23,253 bases of DNA from CAAGNP01 sp964611185 (GTDB taxonomy: Bacteria > Bacteroidota > Bacteroidia > Bacteroidales > UBA932). This document shows, piece by piece, positions 1 through 7,232 of the stretch (positions are counted from its first letter, which is position 1; each line of letters begins with the position of its first letter). The stretch covers positions 1 to 23,253 of the forward strand of contig CAZSXE010000027.1 of assembly GCA_964611185.1 (NCBI GenBank), given 5' to 3'. Under the pieces are notes generated by a model. It saw nothing but the letters and a program-made list of their open reading frames with translations. It was not told where the DNA came from and made no database searches. Made by a program: the position numbers and the translations under genes.

Positions 1-16
1 TGAGGTCAATATTATT

Positions 17-52
17 AAAAAGGGGTCGGCAAATGGATGCCGGCCCCTTTTT
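17..52. terminator. Strong hairpin terminator, probably bidirectional
   Basis: A 14-pair stem (17-30 with 39-52, one G-T wobble) closes an 8-base loop. The G/C core is flanked by five A's on the left and five T's on the right, so it reads as a rho-independent terminator on both strands. On the minus strand it lies 20 bases past the stop of the oxidoreductase gamma gene and should end that operon. On the plus strand it could end a gene that lies left of the window. Confidence 0.85.
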
Positions 53-71
53 GATGCTATTATGTGGAGAG

Positions 72-617
72 TTATTTTACAATCTCTACTGTATTCATCC
101 CTACTGTAATCGCTTGCTCATTCATGGGGATGAGGTTGTGATGACGGGGGGGTAATGATTTTTTAAGTCCTTTTAAAACATTCTCCATAGTTACTATGGG
201 TTTATTTTTTAGGAATGCTCCGAGAACTATCATGTTGTATGCTTTGGCATTTCCGAGTTTTGCTGCCTCTTCGACTGCGTCAATACGGCAAACTGTAATG
301 TCTTTCCTCTCGGGATGACGGGTGATGCCGTTAGGATCATAGATGAGGAGTCCCCCGGGTTTCACGCGAGGCTCAAATTTATCCAATGACTGCTGATTGA
401 GGATGATGGCAGTGTCAAATTTGCTTAGGATAGGGGAGCTGATTTTAGCATCGCTAAGGATAACGCTGACATTGCAGGTACCTCCGCGCATTTCAGGGCC
501 GTAAGAGGGCATCCAGGCAACTTCCTGGTCTTGCATAATTCCACCGTAGGCAAGTATTTTACCCATTGAGAGAACTCCCTGCCCGCCAAATCCGGCTATA
601 ATTATTTCTTCTTTCAT
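72..617 (-). CDS. 2-oxoacid:ferredoxin oxidoreductase, gamma subunit
   Basis: This 181-residue protein is the gamma subunit of a four-subunit 2-oxoacid:ferredoxin oxidoreductase. The complex decarboxylates a 2-oxoacid with CoA and passes electrons to ferredoxin in the cytoplasm. The N-terminus has the family glycine motif GFGGQG at residues 9-14, followed by the conserved segment around PSYGPEMRGGT (near residues 38-48). Length matches single-gene gamma subunits of the Kor/Vor type. It is the last gene of the operon: its start lies 19 bases after the beta gene and a strong hairpin follows. The substrate class (branched-chain 2-oxoacid or 2-oxoglutarate) cannot be decided from this subunit. 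The codons for Pro-Pro-Arg hold a seven-base C run (146-152 on the window strand reads as G). Confidence 0.93.
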   Translation of the reverse strand: MKEEIIIAGFGGQGVLSMGKILAYGGIMQDQEVAWMPSYGPEMRGGTCNVSVILSDAKISSPILSKFDTAIILNQQSLDKFEPRVKPGGLLIYDPNGITRHPERKDITVCRIDAVEEAAKLGNAKAYNMIVLGAFLKNKPIVTMENVLKGLKKSLPPRHHNLIPMNEQAITVGMNTVEIVK

Positions 618-636
618 ATTTTCTAATTTTTAAATA

Positions 637-1398
637 TTACCTGTCTTTCATATCTCCTAACGGATAGAAAGGAAACATATTATCTTCCATCCATTTGTTG
701 GCCTGTACAGGGGGAATTTTCCACCCTGAATTACAAGTACTTACTACTTCTACGAAAGATGTTCCTTTTTTCATCATAGAATTTTCAAAAGCTTTGCGAA
801 TCGCTTTTTTGGCTTTGCGAACTGCTACGGGGTTCTGTACGGATTGACGGGTCACGAAGCATGTACCTTCAAGCTGTGCAATAAGTTCTGTGATTTTTAA
901 AGGGTATCCGTTAAGTTCAGCCTTTCTGCCATAAGGGGTGGTGGCTGTAACCTGTCCGAGTAGGGTAGTAGGAGCCATTTGTCCGCCTGTCATACCATAG
1001 ATGGCATTGTTGATAAAAATAACAACAATATTTTCACCTCTGTTGCAAGCGTGCATTATTTCGGCTGTGCCAATGGATGCCAAGTCACCATCTCCCTGAT
1101 ATGTGAAGACATATTTATCAGGCATAAGTCTTTTAGTGGCAGTGGCAAGGGCAGGAGCACGGCCGTGAGCTGCCTGCTGCCAGTCAATATCGAGATAATT
1201 GTATGCAAATACGGAGCATCCTACAGGCGAAATGCCAATCGTTTTATCTTGAATGCCCATCTCTTCGATCACTTCGGCAATAATTTTATGAACTACACCG
1301 TGTGAGCATCCGGGACAATAGTGGAGAATATTCTCTTTCAGAACCGGAGTCTTTCCGTAAACCTTGTTTTCGGGTTTTATTATATCTTTTATATCCAT
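637..1398 (-). CDS. 2-oxoacid:ferredoxin oxidoreductase, beta subunit (TPP-binding)
   Basis: This 253-residue protein is the beta subunit, which holds thiamine pyrophosphate and helps ligate the catalytic-site iron-sulfur cluster. CPGCSH at residues 28-33 is the usual N-terminal cysteine motif. GDGDLA at 102-107 followed by NN at 130-131 forms the TPP and Mg-binding motif. The segment after it (YGMTGGQMAPTT) is typical of Kor/Vor beta subunits. It starts 9 bases after the stop of the alpha gene, so the two are almost certainly co-transcribed. Names in use are KorB or VorA-like. The sequence does not fix the preferred 2-oxoacid. Confidence 0.94.
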   Translation of the reverse strand: MDIKDIIKPENKVYGKTPVLKENILHYCPGCSHGVVHKIIAEVIEEMGIQDKTIGISPVGCSVFAYNYLDIDWQQAAHGRAPALATATKRLMPDKYVFTYQGDGDLASIGTAEIMHACNRGENIVVIFINNAIYGMTGGQMAPTTLLGQVTATTPYGRKAELNGYPLKITELIAQLEGTCFVTRQSVQNPVAVRKAKKAIRKAFENSMMKKGTSFVEVVSTCNSGWKIPPVQANKWMEDNMFPFYPLGDMKDR

Positions 1399-1407
1399 AG
1401 CATCTGA

Positions 1408-2487
1408 TTATTTAATCGATTTTAAAAAAGCATCGAATACTTCATCAGGATCGGGAATCATCCCACCCTGACGACCGTAGAAATTAACCGGCACTCTACC
1501 ATTGGAGATAAGTCTGATGTCTTCAACCATCTGACCGGCATTTAATTCCAAAGACATAATGCTTTTGAGCTGGGGTATAAGCTTGTCAATGGGATCTTTG
1601 GGGAACGGGAAAAGGGTGATGGGACGGAGAAGTCCGAGCTTGATACCGTGTTCTCTCGCAACATCAATAACAGTTTCACCAATTCTCGACATACATCCGA
1701 AAGCAACAATAAGATGCTCGGCGTCTTCAGTCTTATATGTGCTGTATCTTACTTCATTTTTTTCGATTTCAGCATATTTTTTCTGAAGTTTTATGTTAAA
1801 TCTCTCCTGTACATCTGCTTCGAGGGCAAGAGATGTAATGGTATTGGCCTTTCTTTCTGGTGTTTTCCCGATAGTGGCCCAAGAGGAGCATAATTTTGCT
1901 ATTTCTTCAGGAGTTCTTCTCTTTTTAGAGGGTCTCAGCTCCACTTTTTCCATCATCTGTCCGATAACACCGTCTCCGAGAATCATAGCCGGATTACGAT
2001 ATTTGAACGCAAGCTCAAATGCAAGATCTACAAAATCGTACATATCTTGAGCCGATGCAGGTGCCAAAACGATCATCCTGTAATCACCGTGTCCGCCACC
2101 TTTGGTAGCTTGGAAATAGTCTCCCTGACTGGGCTGGATAGTACCAAGTCCCGGGCCGCCTCTCATAACATTAACAACTAAACAAGGGAGTTCAGCGCCT
2201 GCTATGTAGCTCAATCCTTCACACATGAGGCTGACTCCGGGGCTGCTTGAGGAGGTCATAACCTTTTTTCCACAGCAAGCACCGCCATAGACCATATTAA
2301 TAGATGATGTTTCACTTTCTGCCTGAAGAACGACCATTCCGGTAGTTTCCCAGGGCTTTTCTTTCATCAGCGTCTCCATCACTTCTGATTGGGGCGTGAT
2401 AGGGTAGCCGAAGTAACCGTCGCATCCACAATTAATGGCTGCATAAGCGATGGCTTCGTTCCCTTTCATTAAAACCTTTTCTGCCAT
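1408..2487 (-). CDS. vorB: 2-oxoacid:ferredoxin oxidoreductase, alpha subunit (VorB type)
   Basis: This 359-residue protein is the alpha subunit, carrying the pyrimidine-binding domain and the transketolase C-terminal-like domain. YPITPQSE at residues 28-35 is the signature of the N-terminal domain. The segment LLRPITLFPFP in the last third marks the C-terminal domain. Its length and start resemble proteins annotated VorB (3-methyl-2-oxobutanoate:ferredoxin oxidoreductase), which oxidise 2-oxoacids of valine, leucine and isoleucine. 2-Oxoglutarate specificity (KorA) is the main alternative. It lies 12 bases downstream of the ferredoxin gene, in the order delta, alpha, beta, gamma. I am sure of the family, less so of the substrate. 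Confidence 0.9.
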   Translation of the reverse strand: MAEKVLMKGNEAIAYAAINCGCDGYFGYPITPQSEVMETLMKEKPWETTGMVVLQAESETSSINMVYGGACCGKKVMTSSSSPGVSLMCEGLSYIAGAELPCLVVNVMRGGPGLGTIQPSQGDYFQATKGGGHGDYRMIVLAPASAQDMYDFVDLAFELAFKYRNPAMILGDGVIGQMMEKVELRPSKKRRTPEEIAKLCSSWATIGKTPERKANTITSLALEADVQERFNIKLQKKYAEIEKNEVRYSTYKTEDAEHLIVAFGCMSRIGETVIDVAREHGIKLGLLRPITLFPFPKDPIDKLIPQLKSIMSLELNAGQMVEDIRLISNGRVPVNFYGRQGGMIPDPDEVFDAFLKSIK

Positions 2488-2499
2488 ATTAATAAATTT

Positions 2500-2721
2500 T
2501 TAGATTTTTGTTCTATAAACAGTAATAACTGAGTCAGGACATACGGTAGCACAGTTTGTGCAACCGGTACAAGTTTCCGGATTAACCAGATGAAGGTAGT
2601 TGTATCCCTTGCCATTGACCTCATGGGATAGAGCAATAGAATGTGTAGGACAGTTAGCTATGCAGACTCCACAGCCTTTGCATCTTTCTTTGTCAACTAC
2701 GATAGTTCCACGTAATGCCAT
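2500..2721 (-). CDS. 4Fe-4S ferredoxin-type delta subunit of the 2-oxoacid oxidoreductase
   Basis: This 73-residue protein has two complete CxxCxxCxxxCP motifs, with cysteines at 14, 17, 20, 24 and 51, 54, 57, 61. It should therefore bind two [4Fe-4S] clusters. Its place directly before the alpha, beta and gamma genes identifies it as the delta subunit, which carries electrons from the TPP site to the external ferredoxin. No signal peptide or membrane helix is present, in agreement with a cytoplasmic complex. It starts 19 bases after the stop of the small membrane protein gene. Confidence 0.93.
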   Translation of the reverse strand: MALRGTIVVDKERCKGCGVCIANCPTHSIALSHEVNGKGYNYLHLVNPETCTGCTNCATVCPDSVITVYRTKI

Positions 2722-2740
2722 AATTTTGTAATTATTTAGT

Positions 2741-2896
2741 TTATTTGTTGTTATAAAAATTAAATCCGCGTATAATATGTTCTAAAACATAGTCCCATCT
2801 GATAATTATCCCTATTACAAGCAAAATTCCTACCAATATCATCCCTTTGGTAGTGGAATTTTGCGATTTATACCAGGCAGCTATTTTTTTAAACAT
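2741..2896 (-). CDS. Small single-helix membrane protein, 51 residues, unknown function
   Basis: I read this ORF by hand from the gap between the acyl-CoA synthetase and the ferredoxin gene. It opens with ATG at 2896 and ends with TAA at 2741, giving 51 residues that start MFKKIAAWYK. A basic N-terminus of about 18 residues is followed by a hydrophobic stretch, MILVGILLVIGIII (residues 19-32). A short polar tail begins RWDYVLEH. This predicts one membrane helix. The start is 11 bases past the upstream stop and the stop is 19 bases before the next start, so it fits the operon spacing on both sides. I recall short proteins of this kind beside such operons in Bacteroidota but cannot verify it here. 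A role as membrane anchor or small regulator is only inference. Confidence 0.72.
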   Translation of the reverse strand: MFKKIAAWYKSQNSTTKGMILVGILLVIGIIIRWDYVLEHIIRGFNFYNNK

Positions 2897-2907
2897 AGTT
2901 CTTAAAA

Positions 2908-4962
2908 TTATTCTTTTTCAATTCTTATTCTTGCGTCCACTGCGGTAATCTGTTTCAAGTTACCAAGCAGAGGGTTAATGTCCATCTCGAAAATCTCGGG
3001 AGCAGCGTTGCACAAAGCAGAGACTCTCCTTATGGTTTCGTTGAAAAGGGTGATATTTACACCCTCTTTTCCCCTGGTCCCTTCAATTAAGCTGAAAGAG
3101 CGCAGACCGCGAATCATCTCGTCTGCCTCAATCTTTGACACCGGTGACAGAGCATAATTAATATCTTTGAGAGCTTCTACAAAAATGCCGCCAAGACCGC
3201 ATAATATAAGGTGACCGAATTTGTCTTCCCGTTTCGCACCTATATATATTTCTCTTCCGCTGAGCATGGGCTGAATGAGAATCCCTGTGGCATTGGGTAT
3301 GTGCATCATCCTTGAAAATTCAGATTTAAGGGTGCTGTCATCCATAATATTAAGAGATACACCACCTACATCCGATTTGTGAATGGGACCAATGACTTTC
3401 ATCACGATGGGGTAGCCTATATCTCTTGCGGCATCAATAGCCTCGTCACTGTTTTTGGCCACTATCTCCTTTGATCTGTTTATTCCCGCCGCATCTAAAA
3501 GCATCTGTACATCTGCAGGGGGAAGATAGCCGTTGGAGGAGTTATCTATAACATTGCGAATGATGGTTTTGTCAACAGGAGGGAGGGTAAAGTCTGAAAT
3601 AATTTCAGGCTTATTCATAATCTTTACGATAGCATCGGCCAAAGATACCTCATCGGGGAAACTGACTCCCCCTTTTGATTGAAAATCTTTAATTTCCTGA
3701 GCTGCATTCATCACTGACGGAAGAACGGGATAGATAGGCTTTTTAGAACTTTTAATCTTATTAAGCAATAAATCGTAAACATCGAATATTTTGGTCAGCC
3801 CCGGGTTTCCGAAAATGACAGTCATCGCATCGACATCAAAATCGTTTTGACAGGCATCAATAATATAACCAAGCTGCTCGGTAGTGCCTGTGGCGAGAAA
3901 ATCAATAGGATTGGAGACAGATGATCCATCATATAATTTAGAAAGAAGATTATCTGCCTTAGCCCCTTTGAAAGATGGAATCTCAATTCCGTTGGATGAA
4001 AGATAATCGGTCTGCATTACTGCCGGACCTCCGGCATGAGTGATGATAGCTACTTTTTTCCCTTTAGGGGTGGGGTACATCAGAGCAGAGGCGACTGTGA
4101 CAAGTTCTGTCCTGCTGTAGCAGCGTATAATACCTGTTTTTCTAAACAATGCATTGACTGCTTTGTCGGGGGAGGCCATTGCTCCGGTATGCGAAGAGGC
4201 CGCTCTGCTTCCCGCTTCACTATATCCTGCCTTAATGGCAGCAATTTTAGCACCTTTTCTGATTAGAGAAGAAGCGTGTTTATTCAGTTTCTTAGGGTCA
4301 TTGATGCTTTCTATATATAGCATAATCACAGGCGAACTAATTCCTGGTTCATAAGTTTCGTCCATATATTGAAGAACATCTTCCACTCCGTTCTGAGCAC
4401 AGTTCCCTACTGAAAATACCTGACTGAAAGTGAGCCCAAGCTGCATGGCCGCTTCAAGAATGAAGACCACGGTAGCTCCTGAACCTGATATAAGTGTCAC
4501 CCCGCGCGATTCGAGCTTGGGAATGGGCTGAGTGAATACGCTGGCGTGGTGGCTGGTCATAACACCGATGCAGTTAGGACCTATGAGAGAAGTATTGGTG
4601 CTGTTGCAGATCTCTGTGATGTTATTCTCCATAATAGCCCCCTCTTTACTGTCTTCGTGAAAACCGGCCGAAAGGATAATAATAGCTTTGCAAGATTTTT
4701 TCTTACAAAGGACATCCACTGCCGATGTGCACATTTTCGCGGGTATGGCTAAAATTGCGAGATCAACCGAAGGGAGATCCTCGATGCTTCTGAAGGATTT
4801 TACCCCCTGAACAGAATCTGATTTAGGGTTCACTACAAATAAATCTCCGGTGAAGTTAGTGTTTATCAAGTTTTTGAGAGTAGTACCTCCAGGCTTGTGA
4901 ATATCATCTGATCCTCCGACTACTACTATGCTTTTAGGTGAAATAAGCTGCCTTGTTATCAT
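2908..4962 (-). CDS. ADP-forming acetate/acyl-CoA synthetase, fused alpha and beta
   Basis: This 684-residue protein converts acyl-CoA, ADP and phosphate to free acid, CoA and ATP, conserving energy by substrate-level phosphorylation. The first part is the CoA-binding (succinyl-CoA synthetase alpha-like) region, opening with a Rossmann segment near SIVVVGGSDD (11-20). SHTGA at 257-261 contains the expected phospho-histidine, His258. The C-terminal part, from about residue 480, is an ATP-grasp domain (IGYPIVMKV, then HKSDVGGV). Archaeal enzymes often split alpha and beta; here they are one chain, as in many bacterial ACD proteins. It is the first gene of the minus-strand operon with the 2-oxoacid oxidoreductase, whose acyl-CoA product is its natural substrate. 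Acyl range is not visible from the sequence. Confidence 0.92.
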   Translation of the reverse strand: MITRQLISPKSIVVVGGSDDIHKPGGTTLKNLINTNFTGDLFVVNPKSDSVQGVKSFRSIEDLPSVDLAILAIPAKMCTSAVDVLCKKKSCKAIIILSAGFHEDSKEGAIMENNITEICNSTNTSLIGPNCIGVMTSHHASVFTQPIPKLESRGVTLISGSGATVVFILEAAMQLGLTFSQVFSVGNCAQNGVEDVLQYMDETYEPGISSPVIMLYIESINDPKKLNKHASSLIRKGAKIAAIKAGYSEAGSRAASSHTGAMASPDKAVNALFRKTGIIRCYSRTELVTVASALMYPTPKGKKVAIITHAGGPAVMQTDYLSSNGIEIPSFKGAKADNLLSKLYDGSSVSNPIDFLATGTTEQLGYIIDACQNDFDVDAMTVIFGNPGLTKIFDVYDLLLNKIKSSKKPIYPVLPSVMNAAQEIKDFQSKGGVSFPDEVSLADAIVKIMNKPEIISDFTLPPVDKTIIRNVIDNSSNGYLPPADVQMLLDAAGINRSKEIVAKNSDEAIDAARDIGYPIVMKVIGPIHKSDVGGVSLNIMDDSTLKSEFSRMMHIPNATGILIQPMLSGREIYIGAKREDKFGHLILCGLGGIFVEALKDINYALSPVSKIEADEMIRGLRSFSLIEGTRGKEGVNITLFNETIRRVSALCNAAPEIFEMDINPLLGNLKQITAVDARIRIEKE

Positions 4963-4979
4963 TCTTAAATATTTTTTTG

Positions 4980-4987
4980 CAAATATA
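4980..4987 (-). promoter_or_regulatory. Bacteroidota-type -7 box for the acyl-CoA synthetase operon
   Basis: On the minus strand this reads TATATTTG, a match to TAnnTTTG. It lies 17 bases upstream of the ATG at 4962, which gives a leader of roughly 13 bases. No clear -33 TTTG is present at the usual distance, so the call rests on the -7 box and its position. The region from 4963 to 5127 is otherwise A/T-rich and holds no gene. Confidence 0.5.
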
Positions 4988-5098
4988 ATGAAAAGATAGT
5001 TATCATATAAAGTTTATTATAAAAAAGAATTAAAAAAGATAAATTACTTATGAATTTTAATTATTTGTAAATTATTTCTTATTCTCTATTCAAATTAC

Positions 5099-5106
5099 TA
5101 TTTTTG
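5099..5106 (+). promoter_or_regulatory. Bacteroidota-type -7 box for the MTA deaminase operon
   Basis: The sequence TATTTTTG matches TAnnTTTG and lies 21 bases upstream of the ATG at 5128. The matching -33 element is weak. It would drive the plus-strand block that starts with the deaminase and faces away from the acyl-CoA synthetase operon. Confidence 0.5.
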
Positions 5107-5127
5107 TTCTTATAATTATTAAATAAA

Positions 5128-6390
5128 ATGAGTACTTTATTAATCAAGAAAGTTATCTTAAACGGTGAAAAAAAGGATATTTTAATCAATGGAAATGTGA
5201 TAGATAAAATCGCTGATAATATTGATAATAAGGCAGATATAACGATTTCCGGAGAGCATAGAACCGCTATCCCGGGGATGATAAATATGCACACTCACGC
5301 CGGTATGACACTCATGAGGGGTTATCAAGAGGATTTGCCTCTTTTCGAGTGGCTGCAAAAAGTGTGGAAGCTCGAGAGCTACCTGAACCCTGAAATGATC
5401 TATTGGGGGACAAAACTTGCCTGTATTGAGATGATCAGGGGGGGTATTACATGTTTCAACGATATGTATTGGCACATAGACTCTTGTATTAGAGCAGTCG
5501 ATGAGACAGGTATGAGAAGTGTTTTATCTTATGTCTTTCTTGATAACGGTGATAAAAAGAAAGCAGAAGCTCAGAGAAGGGAGTGTGTCGAGGATTACGA
5601 GAAGTCGAAAAGCTGGAATTCAAGGAACAAATTTGCGGTAGCTATTCACGGTTCATATACTGTTTCCGAGGAGAATATGTTATGGGCCGCTAATTTTGCA
5701 CTTGATCACAATATGCTGATTCACACTCATTTGTCGGAGACGCAGAAAGAAAATATAGACAGTATGCAGCAGTATGGTTTGTCTCCGACAAAAAGGATGA
5801 AAAGCCTCGGACTTCTCAATGAGAATGTTATTGCAGCTCACTGCGTGTGGATAGATGAGGAAGATATCGATATTTTAGGAAATAGGAGGGTGAATGTAGT
5901 GCATAATGTAAATTCTAATTTAAAACTGGCCTCGGGGTATAAGTTTAAACTCAGGGAGCTTTGTAAGGCTGGGGCCAATGTCACTTTCGGTACTGATGGG
6001 GCTGCTTCTTCGAATAATCTCGATTTGCTCGAGGCGATGAAGACCACAGCACTGCTTCAAAAAGCTTGGAGGAATGACCCGAGGGCGTTACCGCTAAATC
6101 AGATGATGGATATGGCTACTATAAATGCAGCTAAAGCTCTACATCTTAATAGCGGAAGTATTGGGGAGGGAAAACTCGCTGATATTGTTCTTGTCAATAC
6201 CAATTCTCCTTCATTTACCCCTAACTATAATTTTTTGGCAAATCTTATCTATTCAGCACATTCTTCTTGTGTAGATACGGTTATATGTGACGGTAAAATA
6301 ATAATGAACGGGGGAATAGTACCGGGTGAGCAAGAGGTACTGGATAATGTAAACAGGCTGGCAAATATTTTAATTTCGAATAATAAATAA
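5128..6390 (+). CDS. mtaD: 5-methylthioadenosine/S-adenosylhomocysteine deaminase
   Basis: This 420-residue amidohydrolase is predicted to deaminate 5'-methylthioadenosine to methylthioinosine, or S-adenosylhomocysteine to S-inosylhomocysteine. The metal and catalytic set of the family is complete: HTH at 55-57, HGSYT (His174), THLSE with His201 and Glu204, His238 in AAHCVW, and Asp290 in FGTDGAASSNN. The region after HTH (MTLMRGYQEDLPLFEWL) is typical of the MtaD/ATZ-TRZ group and not of guanine deaminase. It is the first gene of a plus-strand block. A nucleoside phosphorylase and MtnA follow directly, which supports MTA as the physiological substrate. No Shine-Dalgarno is seen. Codons near residue 105 contain a seven-base G run (5438-5444). 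Confidence 0.9.
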   Translation: MSTLLIKKVILNGEKKDILINGNVIDKIADNIDNKADITISGEHRTAIPGMINMHTHAGMTLMRGYQEDLPLFEWLQKVWKLESYLNPEMIYWGTKLACIEMIRGGITCFNDMYWHIDSCIRAVDETGMRSVLSYVFLDNGDKKKAEAQRRECVEDYEKSKSWNSRNKFAVAIHGSYTVSEENMLWAANFALDHNMLIHTHLSETQKENIDSMQQYGLSPTKRMKSLGLLNENVIAAHCVWIDEEDIDILGNRRVNVVHNVNSNLKLASGYKFKLRELCKAGANVTFGTDGAASSNNLDLLEAMKTTALLQKAWRNDPRALPLNQMMDMATINAAKALHLNSGSIGEGKLADIVLVNTNSPSFTPNYNFLANLIYSAHSSCVDTVICDGKIIMNGGIVPGEQEVLDNVNRLANILISNNK

Positions 6391-6398
6391 TAAATGAT

Positions 6399-7229
6399 AT
6401 GATGAACGAAAAAATGATTGCAATAAACGAAGCAGTGGATTTCTTAAAAAAGAAATTTTCAGGAAAAAATCCTTTAGTGGGGATTGTTCTTGGAAGCGGG
6501 CTTGGTAAACTTGCGGATAAAATTGAAAATCAGATAGTTGTGAACTATTCAGAGATACCTAATTTTGCGAAATCTACTGCTATCGGTCATAAAGGGAACT
6601 TTATTTTGGGAGAGCTTGGCGGTAAAACAGTTCTTGCCATGCAGGGGCGTTTCCATTATTATGAAGGCTATCCGATGGATAAAGTGACCCTTCCCATAAG
6701 AGTTATGGTTAAGCTTGGTATTAAGTATCTTTTTGTTTCCAATGCAGCGGGAGGTGTAAATTTTGATTATAAGGTGGGTAATCTAATGATTATAAAGGAT
6801 CACATAAATCTCCTTCCAAACCCCCTTTTGGGACCCAATCTTGATGAGTTTGGTCCTCGTTTCCCCGATATGACACGCCCATACGATCCTAAATTGATAA
6901 AGATGGCTGAGGAGATAGGGTCTGAGCTCCATATTTCTCTTCGTAAAGGGGTCTATCTTGCCAGTCAGGGACCTTCTTATGAGACTCCTTCAGAATATAA
7001 ATATTTTCGTCTGATCGGTGCCGATGCTGTGGGGATGTCCACTATACCTGAGGTCATTGTCGCTCGTCACTCCTCTGTGCCCGTATTTGGTATATCGGTT
7101 ATCACAAATGAGGCTCACGATGATTATTCTGAAGATTATGTGAATGACGGTGATGAAGTGGTGAAGGCAGCTGATGCCGCTGCTGAGGGGATGACTTTAT
7201 TGTTCACGAAATTAATATCGAGACTTTAG
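6399..7229 (+). CDS. Class II purine nucleoside phosphorylase, predicted methylthioinosine phosphorylase
   Basis: This 276-residue protein belongs to the trimeric PNP/MTAP family, which cleaves nucleosides with phosphate to base and ribose 1-phosphate. Recognisable sites are GSG (32-34), His64, GRFHYYEGY (83-91), SNAAGG (114-119), YET (194-196) and GMST (212-215). Glu195 and Asn237 correspond to human PNP Glu201 and Asn243, which read 6-oxopurines. An ungapped alignment from Asn237 places Gly251 where human PNP has His257, the residue that contacts the ribose 5'-OH. With the deaminase before it and MtnA after it, methylthioinosine is the likely substrate. Ordinary inosine/guanosine phosphorolysis remains possible. 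It starts 8 bases after the deaminase; ATG at 6402 is an equally possible start. Confidence 0.92.
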   Translation: MMNEKMIAINEAVDFLKKKFSGKNPLVGIVLGSGLGKLADKIENQIVVNYSEIPNFAKSTAIGHKGNFILGELGGKTVLAMQGRFHYYEGYPMDKVTLPIRVMVKLGIKYLFVSNAAGGVNFDYKVGNLMIIKDHINLLPNPLLGPNLDEFGPRFPDMTRPYDPKLIKMAEEIGSELHISLRKGVYLASQGPSYETPSEYKYFRLIGADAVGMSTIPEVIVARHSSVPVFGISVITNEAHDDYSEDYVNDGDEVVKAADAAAEGMTLLFTKLISRL

Positions 7230-7232
7230 CTG

